Shown one piece after another: positions 10,229 to 22,317 of a stretch of DNA of 64,000 bases. Numbering within the stretch: position 1 is the first letter of the stretch; each line of letters opens with the position of its first letter. The position numbers and the translations under genes are program-made. Origin of the DNA: Aphelocoma coerulescens (lineage: Eukaryota; Chordata; Aves; Passeriformes; Corvidae); NCBI RefSeq assembly GCF_041296385.1, contig NC_091022.1:25129967-25193966 (forward strand), read 5' to 3'. Under the pieces are notes generated by a model, which did no database searches, was not told the origin of the DNA, and saw nothing but the letters and a program-made list of their open reading frames with translations.

Positions 10229-13200
10229 TCATTTTCCCTTCTCAATTTTTTGGTTCAGTTTTTGAACTGAATAATCCTTTGTTTATGCATCTTTCATGAA
10301 AATTCTGTGAGCTGCACACTCCAGCCCCAGAGGATGGGCTGTGCCCCTTGAGGAAGGATGGGTTGACCCTCCAGTCTTGTTTCCATTTTCCACATTAACA
10401 GCAAATAAGAGCCTTCTCTGCTCGTAGTACAGAAGCCACACCTTGTGCTCTGTTCCCTAAATCTCCACTGTCTTATTACCACCATACCAATTTAGTGCTA
10501 AGCTGTTTCTGCCTGGGTAGTTTGGCTTAAGCAAAATATTCATAACACAGCTGCCTTTCATGCCTTGCTGTCTTATGGAAGTGGTACTTAAAGCTCCTTG
10601 GACCAAATCCCTGTCCATAGGTCAGGATGGGCTTTTTTCCTGCTCAGGCATCCTGGTTCAACATGGGAGCAGAGAGATATGCAGCTGTCCTGGGACACCT
10701 GGAAGTCTCCTTCACGCAGGAGAGAGAGGCCTTCACATTCAAATCCCAACTCTATATGTCCATGCAGCACCCAAAGGCTTGGCACATAAAGGTAACTAAA
10801 ATGTTTTAGTGTCTTATAATAAAATTTTGAGTGCTGAGTTTGCAATGAATTTTAAGAAGGTGACTGACAAAAAAATCCTCAAACTGGCTGCTTGATTTGA
10901 TTCCACAGTAGAATTACAGCTAATACACAATTGTTTGTATCTTGCTCGTTTACAATCCAAATTGAGTTCTGCTCTCAGGTTGTCTCCACTGGAAATTAGT
11001 TTCCCTTCTTTGCAGGATCCTCCAGAGAGAAGATATATCTGCACAAGTCCATATTCTTTATCACATCTTAAAACTAAAAACTCTCTACAGAGACATAGCT
11101 GAGCAAGGTGCCAAATGCTCAGCTTGAGAGACTACAACATTTCCACTGACTTCAGTCTCAAAACTAAGGGCAGATTATTCTCTGTTTGCCTGGTGCTGAT
11201 CCTGCACTTCCCTCTGCTGCTCTGTAAGTTGGGTCCTGGCAGAAATGAGGTACTGGGTGGATCACAGATCTGTACAAGCACAGCAACTTGTGTTCCTGAA
11301 GTACCTTGTTCAGTTGAGGCTCTTGCAATTGCAAGACACAGATAACATGGGCTCCTAAGTAGCTGCTATCACCAAAAGGAGAGAGACACAGACCACTTAA
11401 ACCCAGCAGCAGGCACAAGTGTGGAACCAGAGAGCCATAAGAAGACCATGTCTGCAAGAGACTCCAGATCTCTGTGACACTAAATCCACTTTTCTTCTCT
11501 GTAGCCGCCACTGTAAAACATCTGATCTGCTCAGCCATTGGTGGCTGCTGAGCTAAAAAAAGGAACACAGAGATACTCTGACTTTCTCCAAAACATTGTT
11601 AGAGCCCATTGGCCTTGCCCATATCACAGTGCCTGAGTGTTTCCAAGAAAAGAACAAGACAGTTGTCAGAATCCCTATTCAGGCAACACTTCAGCCTGTC
11701 TGTGGGCATTTTCACTGCACAGTAATGGACAGAGCCCTCGAAATGTGATGAAGGCAGAAGAGTTCTCCCTCCAAACCCCACTTGCTTTAATGTCTAATGC
11801 TGTTCTGTCAACTCTAATGCTAATGGACTTCACATAATGTCTCTTTATGTATCAGCCTGTTTTCACCCAGCTTCCCTCTCTTGTATCAAGTCATGCTGAT
11901 GAACCTGCTTGTAATCAGTGCTCATTTCTGTCTGACAAAGCCATCCTACACTAAAATTCTTCATTAACAAAGCATGCACATTGCTGCTGAAACCTAAAGG
12001 AAGAAAACAAGGTTTTATATTCTTTTTTGGTTGCTAATTGAAACTTATGAGATCAGACCTTGAATATCCAGGAGCTGTCTGAGGCCATAGGGGAGACTGA
12101 TTTTTAATGAACTCAGGCAAATCTCACTGTCTAGTTTTAAAGAACAGGCTCCAGGTCTTTCCTCCTTAAAATAGGAAAAACTTGCACTGACCCCAGAAAA
12201 TATCTCTCCTTCACTGAAATGCCTATGATTATTATTTGTATTGGTACATTTAAGAATCCCAGAATTAAATTATGCATTCATTAAAGAGCTCCATCTCAGC
12301 AAGCTGACAGGTGAAGGCTGTGAGACAATGACAGACAGTACAAAGGTGACAGCCCCTGCAGCCTCCCTCCCTAACTCTGCTGGAGACCTCATTGCAGAGG
12401 AGCTCTAGGGGCTCACCTGCCTCCATTGTATCTGCAGATCTGTTTGTTTGTTTGCCTTGAAGTGCTTTATCTAAGTGCCAGTTGTCCGAGAGGGTATCAC
12501 AGCTGAGTACTTGTAGCACTGCCTAGCTATGGAAAAACATGGAATATCACAAGTGTAGCAGACGTCAGAGACTCATCAGAGCTATGCCTGGCATCTGGCA
12601 CAGGTTCCAGCAGTCACATTAGCTTCTTATCACTACACAAAGCTGGAACACCGAGAGTGACCAAACCAGGACTTCTCATGAGGCGGTGCTGGAATACAGC
12701 TCAAACTGCAGGAAAGTCAATGCTGTTGAAATGCTGCCCATGTGAGATGTTTTAATTAAAACTGCAGGATGACTCATCTGACTCTCTCTCTACAATGAGA
12801 CTGAGTGCTTGGGGCTGCCCCACCAGCCTGTTAATTCTGAACAGAAGGGGAGGCTACTCTGTCCCTCTGTTTCCTTCCTTTTCTAGTAAGAATTCATCTG
12901 ACAGCCAGTTGGAACTGAATTATCCCAAGTAGCACACAGATCAAACAAGAGTGTATGTCCTTATTTACATGAAAACAAGCATGATGGAGTCAGGCTTTAT
13001 GAGGAAAGGTTCGGCCCTTTTCTATACACCACAGACCAATAATTAGGGAACCCACAGGACTCCTAGACCTCATCAGATCTGTTGCTCACAGACTGAGCTG
13101 GGCTTCTTGGAAAGGAAGGACAGGTAAAGAGGGGGGCAAGTGGGACAGTGCACTCCAGTAGTGAAAGAAGAAGAAGAAGAAAACAAAATCGGCTTCCAGC

Positions 13201-14102
13201 TCCATCACCTCATTTAAACTACTTTTGGTTGCCTGTGGATTTCATTTGCTGCCTTTCACTGACACGAGTGGGAATTGCTGACCATTCAGCAATGACTGCA
13301 ATCAGTATGAATGCTTAGATACATAGAAATTGCCTTAAATTCATGGCTGCAATTGTAAAACAAACAAATGAAACCCTTGTTACCTCTGCTTTCCAGTCAA
13401 TGTCCTTTCTCCTTGAGGGGAATGTGTCTAAAATTGCCTCAGCAATTTAGAACCTCAGTGCCTGCTAAATGTCAATGGAAGCTGCAATTCCCACCTAAAA
13501 CCTAATCTACATACAAATTTGATACAAGTGCAAAATTCTCATTTAACATTAGCAAGAAACCCTCTAGCCTCTAGGGAAGAAAGATGATTCCTCTGTCACA
13601 AACTCAAAGCAACGTTTGCTTTGACAAAATGGTGGCAAAAACTGAATCTGTATCTACTGCATCCACTGACTGTGGGTCAACAAGTGGAGCCACAAGCTGC
13701 TCTCTTGGGAAGAGGTCTTCTGCCTGGGAGGCACCATGGAGGAAGGATGGAGGCACCCAGCAAAACCAAACTGGAGTCAGAGATGAGGACACAGTGAGGT
13801 ATTTCAGACCTGCACCTGCCAGGACAAGAGAAGCAGAGGGAGAGCCACCCACTGACCTGGACCAAACTACCACCAGTATTACCCCAGTGTTACACAGCTT
13901 TGGTTCTTAGCATTGCCGATTTCAAAAATCAGCTTTTTCTCTCCGAAGTTCATGGAGGGACTTCTGGATCTTCCCTGTGATGGAATATGATGCCTTGACT
14001 CTGTGGGTGTTAGGAATAATTCCTTAAAATTACTTAAAATGCCACAAATGCAGGCAGTGTTACAAACCCACTACAGCAGCAGAGATTTACTGCTCTCTTT
14101 GT
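10229..14102. other. Intronic non-coding DNA
   Basis: Apart from the (GAA)n tract, no gene, RNA or mobile element was recognised. Frames of 60-134 codons (for example 11164-11568 minus and 13584-13910 plus) are open on both strands or lack splice context, and none resembles a known family. Confidence 0.4.
13165..13182 (+). repeat. (GAA)n microsatellite
   Basis: A short run of GAA units (about five to six) within otherwise unremarkable intronic DNA. Confidence 0.85.
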
Positions 14103-14487
14103 AGAATCACAGAATTGTTTACATTGGAAAAGACCTTTAAGATCACTGAGTTCAACTGTTAACCCAGCACAGCCATGTTCACACTAAACCATGCCCCTAA
14201 ATGCCACATCCACACACCCTTTAAATCCCTTCAGGGATGGTGACTCCACCACCTCCCTGGGTAGCCTGTTCCGATGTGTGGCAACCCTTTCTGTGAAGAA
14301 ATTTTTCCTAGTATCCAGTCTAAACCTCCCTGGCACAACTTGAGGACATTTCTTGTTCTCTTACTGCTTGTTATTTGGGATAAGAGACCAACTCCCACCT
14401 CACTACAACTCCCTTTCAGGTAGCTGTAGAAAGTGATAAGGTCCCTCCTGAGCCTCCTGTTCTCCAGGCTAAACAACTCCAGTGAGT
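14103..14487 (-). mobile_element. CR1 LINE, 3'-end fragment
   Basis: Read on the minus strand, this is the end of a CR1 retrotransposon. It holds the last part of ORF2 (containing SLENRRLRRDL, then YLKGSCSEVGVGL, then a LDWILGK-like segment), followed by the 3' untranslated end with the typical AAGGTCTTTTCC-like block and a terminus near TGATTC. On the plus strand it opens AGAATCACAGAATTG and closes with CTCCAGGCTAAACAAC, both hallmarks of avian CR1. Frameshifts and stops break the protein. It is 5'-truncated, as most CR1 copies are. It lies inside the large intron, antisense to the window's plus strand and in the same direction as the host gene. Confidence 0.95.
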
Positions 14488-14489
14488 TT

Positions 14490-17230
14490 ATTTCTAGCAA
14501 TGTTTTCTTTCCCTTTCAGAAATCAGGAGGAGACAATACCACAAAAGCATTTGAGATCCATGAGAACCTTGTTTATCCACTGTGGATTGGGATTTACATT
14601 CCAGGGGTATAATGAACCCAGAGACGCAAAGATGTGGGCGCACGATCTTATTAAAGCCTTGAAGATGATCCCAGTCTCACTCAATAACAGAGCCTTTCCC
14701 CAACGACTCTGGCATGGATATGAACTATAGCCTTTAGCAGAGCTCAATGCCAAAAGAAACCAGCAACTCTGCCGAGGCTTTATCACTTTTCTTCAGTGGA
14801 GGGGGAAAGTGTTTATCTGGGAAGGGTTTCACATCACGGACAATAGGAAACTGTTCAGCTTTCCACAAATAGGCTGGTGTGCAACTTCCAAGCACTCTCC
14901 AAGGAAAACTTCGGAACACTGGCCACATCTTTCCAGCAGGGATTTCATGTAAAGTAGGTAATGCCTCACATCCTTCATCCTGATTTATTCCTGCTTCATC
15001 CTCATTTCAAAGTGCTGTGCTCACTTCAAACACAACACGGGGCTCATCTCTGAACGTGCACTTTGATCACTGGGGACTCCACATTGGTATCGGCCCTTCA
15101 AACATAAACAGGGATGTGCTGTCCCGACAGAAGAATTTCTGGGACTGCCTTTAGTTTTGCAAGAGTAATTTGGAAATGTGAAGCTGGGGCCATATGACAG
15201 GAGATACAAATCTAGTTGCCAGACAGGGCACTGGGTACCAGAGCACTTGGATCCTGTCTGAGACTTTGCTGCTGAAGTGCTACAGGTTAGCAGAAAAATC
15301 TTACTACTCCTGACTTGGCTGGAAATCAATGGAGAAAGACTACAGAGTGCTCTTTCCCACAAACAACAGCACCAAATTAGGTCTCTTCCTCTGCAAGCTG
15401 CCACCAGCAGAGAGTGGCACTATGGAATTGTGAACTGCTCTGATGTCCCATACAGCAGTGGGAAGGAAAAATATCCCAAATTTAGTTCTTTTGTCAACTC
15501 TGGCTCCCTGCAGGACCAAGTGTTTTCTTGCTTAGGTGACAAAAGTTACGAACATGGTGAGTATAAATTTACACTTAATTCTTGATGCTAATGAAAAATT
15601 CTGTACTGTAGTGGGGCTACATGAAGCAGACAGATGGGCATAGCCAGGTCCACAGTGCCCACGAGGGGGTGAATCCTCCAGGTGCTTCTCCTGACCAACA
15701 GGAGCCTCTGAGAGTGGCAGAAGATCCAGTTTCCAAAAGCAGAACAGCTGTGTTCCATGCAGCTGCCTGCCTAAGCAAGAGGTCAATGGGGAGGCCCAAA
15801 CAGAGAGTTAAGTTTCTGCCAGACACTCCCTGTGCCCCAAACTTTCTAAATTTGCACCTATGAATTCCAAAATTGGATTACTGTACCGGTGTTTTTAGCA
15901 TTAAGGATCGCAAGAAATTGTCTTCATTCAGGAAGTTCTTCCATCATATCACTTGACAGCCACTGTACCTACATCCATCCACAGCATCTGATCCATTTTT
16001 CCTCCCTCCTGTTTCTGTTCACAGGTCCATTTTTCATTCTTCCTGGAATGCAGAGCATTTGGGAGTGTAGGTGGAAAACCAAAATCTTTCAACACCCACT
16101 AATAGAAATTTGTTTTATTAATTAACTTTGTGGGAAGGAAAAAAAAAAAAGAGAGAGCTGATCTTCTGCTCTGAAATCATGAATCACTGTGGAAGAGAAA
16201 ACATGTCCTCTGAGGCACCTGAGGCCACTTCAGAGAGAATGAGTGACTGAGCTGCTTCCTTGGAAAGTCCTGAGTCATCAAACACAGCAGTTTAATCCCC
16301 AGGAAATGGGAAACACATTGGCATGATGCTCACTTGCATGGAGCATGAGGTCCAGAGAAGGGTGAAACTCCAAAGATTCTGGAGATCAGTTTAGCTTGCA
16401 GAAGGATTTTAAAACCTAAATGCTTCTCTGAAGTATATCTGATCTGGATCTGGGTACAGTATTCCCAACACATGATTTCCTGGATGAATTAAACTCTTTA
16501 CAAACTTTACAGATTGCATATGAATTTACTTTGACTTCTCATAAAAATGATTCAGTGATCATGACACAAAAATGCATTCTGGCTTCTAAGGTATTTACTG
16601 TGACAAGTGCTTCATAAATTCACCATCCTTAATTTACTGTTATAAGAACTTACTCCTTTTGGCATTCCTGCTCCTTCTACTAGCACATAACTAGGAGGAG
16701 GGGCTGATATCCATGGATCTAAGCCTGACTCTTCACTGTGTTCTCCTAAAGGGATGCCCACACTGTCATTTCAGACCCAAAGCTGGATCGTGGACAGCAT
16801 GGAGTCACCTGGCTTGGCTGAGATACCATGAGTTGTTAAAAGTGAGACTATTTTGCATCAAAATGGGCAAGAAATGACATAAAATCACACACCATATGTA
16901 CATTAGAGTGACTTTCTAGTTGTGGGGGCAATTTTAAAAGGTTTCAGTAAGTTTCACAGCTTGCCACAACAAGATCCACCCACATGGAGTCATTTGGCCG
17001 TGCCACCAGTCACATAATAGTGTTCTGGAGGGCTTCTAACCCATTTAAACTCCAAAGAATGTCCTTATGAACACCTGCTCACTCATGAAAGAGGAAGCGT
17101 GCTTCTCAGCAAACTCCTCTATAGAACACTGTATCCTTGACTGTTTTTTCCCTAAGGGACTGTTGTTGAAGGAACTTTTAAGGGAAAGTGTCAGTGAGAA
17201 AAGTCATTGACTTCCTTTCTCTCTGTTCCT
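14490..17230. other. Intronic non-coding DNA
   Basis: A poly(A) run at 16139-16150 followed by GAGAGAG is the only simple repeat noted. Frames at 15021-15404 (minus) and 15277-15585 (plus) overlap on opposite strands and have no family features. Nothing else recognised. Confidence 0.4.
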
Positions 17231-17323
17231 TTTTTAGGAACTTGTGCATGGTAAAGAACTCTCTGCAAGCTAAATGAATAGCAATTACACTCATGCTGAG
17301 TGAATCAGCTCTATCGATTGCAG

Positions 17324-17430
17324 CACAGCCCACAGATCTCTCGCTGAAGGAAAAGAAGTCAGCTCTGGATGTGGAAAAGCTATCTGTCCTAATGTGTGAG
17401 GCCTCTTTGCCTGACAACGTGATACTGAAG
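17324..17430 (+). CDS. Weak candidate exon, plus strand, unidentified
   Basis: An acceptor-like TCGATTGCAG precedes two bases and 35 open codons, followed by a good donor (CTGAAG then GTAAGG). The peptide is charged and regular, including DLSLKEKKSALDVEKLSVL and then CEASLPDNVILK, which looks more coding-like than most frames here. A stronger acceptor lies further upstream (pyrimidine tract ending TTTTTTAG at 17237), but in this frame that longer exon (17238-17430) meets a TGA at 17275. So it is either the short form, a decayed exon, a non-coding RNA exon or chance. It is on the opposite strand to the confident exons and inside their intron. Antisense frames are also open. No family recognised. 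Confidence 0.22.
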
Positions 17431-20384
17431 GTAAGGGAAGTCGGCACTGCAAAGACAGAGTGACAGCAAACAGACCACAAACTTCCTCAGATAAACGACA
17501 TCTTTCCAAGCACACAATACCACTTGATACCTTTGTGCCCCTTGAGCTGTTACAAAGTGCAGCTGCACTTCAGCCCAGATTGATATCGCCTGGGGCGGAG
17601 GCCATCAATCCACAGGACAAGAGCAGGCTCAATACACAAACAAAGTCACACAACCTGTGTTTCAATGTAAGGCTGGGAAGGGGATGGTGCAGTTTTTCCA
17701 AAGGCTTAAATGAGCCTAGTGACACATCTCACAAAATGATTACACATCTAAAACTTGATTAGCCACCTAAAACCAGCCAGACACCTCCTGCAAGCAAGCC
17801 TGGTCAGTTGTCTAAGACACCCATGAGCACTACTCTGGAAAAGCCAGTCTTTTTACTTTGACTAAGGAAGGCATCTGCTCAACTGTGTGAACATACTCCG
17901 AGTTTTCCACCAATTCCCTCATGGCTCCTCACAACCAAAGATGGGAGAGGATCAGCAACCATCTCATATTAATGATGACCTCTAAAAGCTACTGGCACTG
18001 ATGGAAGCCAACAATTTCAGCACAAGTTGGATCAGCTTTATCTCTAATAACTATAAACCAAAATTTTCATCTCATGCTTATGACCTGAGGTGAAAAGATC
18101 TGCGTTAAGAGCTGGCTGGAAGCAGAAAGAGGATGAAAAATCAGCTTCTCCTGTGGAAACAATAACCCTGAAATTTGGCTAGGAAATAAGGTAAGAACTA
18201 GCTCTGAACTTTTGAAGTCTCCAAGGCTCTGTAAGTTTACTATTAGAGAGTTTATGGAGTATAAGATACAGATCTCCTAAAACTGATAGGCTGCAGATCA
18301 GCAAAAAACCCTAGAAACCTTAGCACTGGCTTCAGGACAGCTCAGCGAGCAAGCTGCCCTTGAGCAAAAAGAAGCAAGCCCAGGTTTCTCCAGTGGCCCC
18401 GTTCCCAAGGAACAGAATTATATGGAATATGGAACAATTTCTTCAAAAAAACGCAAAAATTTTGCCAAGGATAAAATCTGATTATAGAGCAAAGTGAATG
18501 TCCCACAGGGAGAACTAGTCAAGCATTAAATTCCTGAGAAGTTCTGCTCTGTATTCCTTCTCCAACACCATGACTTATCTTGTTCTTTCCTAGATTTTTT
18601 TGTAGCACATCACTAAATTCCATTCTCTCAGAAGGCGTTCAGTGTCTAAAGGTGGCCTAAAGAACACGAAGATACACTATCCCTAAGTAATGTGTTGCTC
18701 AGGAAGTGACAGGATAATTAAATTTCTGAGGCTGAGAATTTGTAAATTGACTTTGCTTCTCTACCATGTTTTGGAGAGCTTCTTCCATGTTTTTCCCCCT
18801 AAGAGTTACTTTGCTTGGCTCAGGCTTTGTGGCTGTAAGGCAGACACAGAGACAATTAAATTGCAAAGGAGGATATTTTAAAGGCACTCGGGAACATGAA
18901 AATGTAATGTGCATATTTTCATGGCTAAGTATTTTAAGCATTGAGTAGTCATATTCTCCAATGTTAGATGAGGCAATAAATTTGCCAATGCATGCAGATG
19001 AACCCCATTTAATCCCTATGAACCTCTTACTGTAAATTATGCTGTCAGAGAACCCCCCTAAAAAATGGATTCGCTTTTCTTCTCAGGGAAGGGAGCTAGT
19101 GATGGGAGGATGATCCTCAGGCTCAGATCAAGTGAAAAGAGCCAAAGGCTTACAAGAGGTTTAAGAAGAACTGCAGCATCCCAATGGGGAGATTATTCCA
19201 CCCACATAAAAAAAAGTGTGCATTTTTCCCTGTCTCAGAAGAGATGGGATCCAGAATGTACCTTTCTCGGTTCTTTTTTTTCCTCAATTAATTCAGTTGT
19301 TTCCAATGAAAGTGTCACAGCTCTTGTAGTTTTTTTTCCACTTGTGTCTTTTCTAAATAAGCTTTTCTTTATTTCACAATAACTTTAACATTTTCCCTAA
19401 CACATCCCAAAAATTAGCAGCTATGCAGAGTGGAGTAACCCTGCCTAGCAGGCACCAGAAAGCTGAAGCAGTGTACACATCCTGAAGTTGACAGCTACTG
19501 GGAGATTCCTGAGGGCTCTTGAGGGCATCTGTAATTTTCTGGGATCTACTGAACAGGGTTTACCAAACTGGAGCTGTGGGGAATGTTATGTCAAGCATTT
19601 TCCCATTTCTGTCCATCACCTTGAGAAGATTAGGGCTCCTGATGTAGTGAAATGGCTCCATCACTGTGGATGGAGTGTGCTTTCATCCCAAGCGGAAGGA
19701 GAGAGCGTTGCTAGGAGAGCAAAGACTTCCACCCTGAGACAACAACGAGTAGCAGAGCCAGGGTCCCACCTGTAGGATATTATAGGAGAAGGGAGGGAGG
19801 AAGCTCTTTGCTTCAGACAGAAGGACAGGACTAAGTTACAACAGCAAAGACACGTTGGTTGAACTGGGCCAGGAAGCTCAAACATAAGGAACAAGGGTAA
19901 TTAATTTCTTCAGCAGAGCTCTGAGAGTTTACAATAAATTCTCAAACTCTCAGACAAGCAGACATGAAAACGTGTGCTGAATTCTTTGATTCGTCCTGAA
20001 TTCTCAGATTCTGAAAGAAGGCAGCATTGATCACATCCTCGGAGAGAGCAGCCTGATGGAAATGAGCACTGCTGCATGCTCTCCTGGCCAAGAGGACGGT
20101 GTGCAGCACGTCAGGGCTTGGCACGTGGCAGAAGGTCAGAGCTGATTTTGAGAACCCAGCAACAACAGAGTCATCATGGACACAGGTGCTTCCTGGATTG
20201 ATCTTGCAGTTTGGCTGGTTCCAGTTAAATGTGAAGCAGCTGTGGCCCTTTATCTGCTCAAGTCCCTGGAATCCAGCTGAGGGGAAACTTTCTCCCATCT
20301 CCTCCTCTCTCCCAACCCCAAGCACGCATCTCTGTTTTCTGAAGACAGAGGGGAGCAGGGACAGCCAGTTGGCAGAACTCCACC

Positions 20385-20404
20385 AAAAAAAAAAAAAAAA
20401 AAAA
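20385..20404 (+). repeat. Poly(A) tract, 20 bases
   Basis: Uninterrupted A run between CTCCACC and GTTGCC. No source gene or element was recognised upstream. Confidence 0.95.
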
Positions 20405-22294
20405 GTTGCCTTTCTTATCTCAGGGCAAAGCAATGAGCTATTGATTCAGCCACTAGTTTTCCAGTGCCTTTATTTGGGGACAAGGACAGCAGCCAGCAAA
20501 ATAAGAAGGAAATATGAATGCTGCTGAAGGCTGTCACGCAAACAGATTCAGGACTCTTTCCCTCAGGCAACAAAATGAACAAATGAGGCCAATGTGAGAA
20601 GAAGTTCTCAAGCGTTTATGGCATTGTTCTGCCATATGAACAATGATGAATGCAACAGGGTTTCTTTTACAGAAAGGGATCGAGCTTTAAAGAAGGTGTT
20701 TTCAACAGTCAGCTGTTGAAATTCTGGAAGAGGCACAGCAAGGTCAACACTGGGCCACCAGGCAGGTCAACAGGAGGAGCCAGGAGATTTCAGAAATCCA
20801 ATCAGTGAGAGTTCCCAAATAGCTCCACACCAGCTAAATGTACTTTATATAAACTCTTCTTTGCCAGATCACTGATTGTGGAGCCATCAAACTCCTCCAT
20901 GTCTTGGCTATCTCTTCTAGCCAGACAAGATCTCACTTTATTTTTCCCCAGTACCTTAGGAAAGGGAGGATTTGGCTCAAATTTGTGCCTGTCACTAAAC
21001 AACAGAAATGTGAGACTCTAGGTATTCAGTTTGGTTGGCTTAAAGAGCAGCCATTTCACAACCCATGCTTAGCATTTTGGACAGAGGAAGCCAACAATCT
21101 TCTGGCTTTACCCAGTCTGTGTGCAACTGAAAGCATAAACAGCTTTGGTCTTTGTCCTGTTTCACTCTTCTGTTTTTTTGATACACAGGAACGCTGCTAG
21201 TTATTTTCTGAAGAAGGCATTCTCTTGTCCTTTCTAAAACTGAAATGGATGGCAGAGTTTAAACACCATACCAGATTACACTCCACTTATTCATGGTAAT
21301 GCTGCTTAGCTATTGTTGAACAATCAAGATCAGACTATTAATCATGTCAATAATAGTAATAATCATACTGTTCTAGGAACAGAGAGATTAAAGAGAAAGA
21401 CTATTTGCTGTTTTGGCAAGGCAGCACTGGTAGTAAGTAGGACATAGCATGAGTGTTTTGCTGAACTTACTTTCATATAATGGGGCTTCTTACTTAACCT
21501 GAGAAAAATTGTCCTGCAAATCACTGTCAAGGAATCATTGATACTCATCCAAAACCAGCCTCAATTTCAATCTGATATACTTTCAAATATTCCTATGTGC
21601 CAGCTCAAACTGTTCCTCTTCATTCTTCTGCATACAATCTGTCCACAACACTCCTTTTTTTGAATTCCCTTTGCCAAAACATAAGCATGCAGCTGCTTCA
21701 GTTTTTTTTCCAACCCTTGCATTTTTTCCATGTGCTGTCCACCCCCCCCCAAACTCTACATTAGAATCCAGCTGATCTTCCCTGAACACTGTCCAATTTT
21801 TCAACTGTCAATGCCAGAATGCAATGCAGTGGGCTTGACTCCCTTACACAACTTACTTGGAAGTAAACCAGAAATGTCTCTTTTGGGCTTCAGCACAGGA
21901 GAGAAATACCTCTTCATGTATGGCTCCACAACAATCAAGATGAAAACACCTGCACCTCTGTAACCCATACAACAATTTCTGCTTTGCAAGCAGCTCAAAA
22001 TTCATTGAGCTTCTATTTGTTTATTCTATGTATACATTTTGTTACTACAGTCACTATAGCAAAATGGTTCCTCTTCTGGGCCTTTCAATTGTTTTTATTT
22101 CATCTTTTAAAAAGGAAAGAGTGAAAAAAGGAAGGCTAGACAAAAATGCAAAGTTCCTTAAGACTCAATTACAGCAACATGACCTAAACAACACAACAAT
22201 TATTAAGTTGTTGTGCTATCAAGTTTTGTCATACTGTGTTTGGCTAGACTGTCTTTTGCAGCTTGCCCAGAAATCATAAAATACAAGCTATTCC

Positions 22295-22317
22295 AAAAAA
22301 AAAAAAAAAAAAAAAAA
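22295..22317 (+). repeat. Poly(A) tract, 23 bases
   Basis: Uninterrupted A run between GCTATTCC and GGGCAG. Could be the tail of an unrecognised old retrocopy, but no canonical polyadenylation signal precedes it. Confidence 0.95.

Noticed and set aside
13384..13437. Minus-strand 54-nt open segment ending at GTAACA with a coding-like peptide
   Set aside because: The acceptor is poor, and used in phase 2, as needed between the two confident exons, it meets a stop codon at once.
19942..20433. 163-codon minus-strand frame, the longest in the window
   Set aside because: It includes the complement of a 20-base poly(A), giving poly-Phe, and it overlaps a plus-strand frame of similar length. No family features.
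22000..22317. Possible processed retrocopy ending in a 23-base poly(A)
   Set aside because: No canonical polyadenylation signal, no recognisable parent gene and no target-site duplication could be seen.
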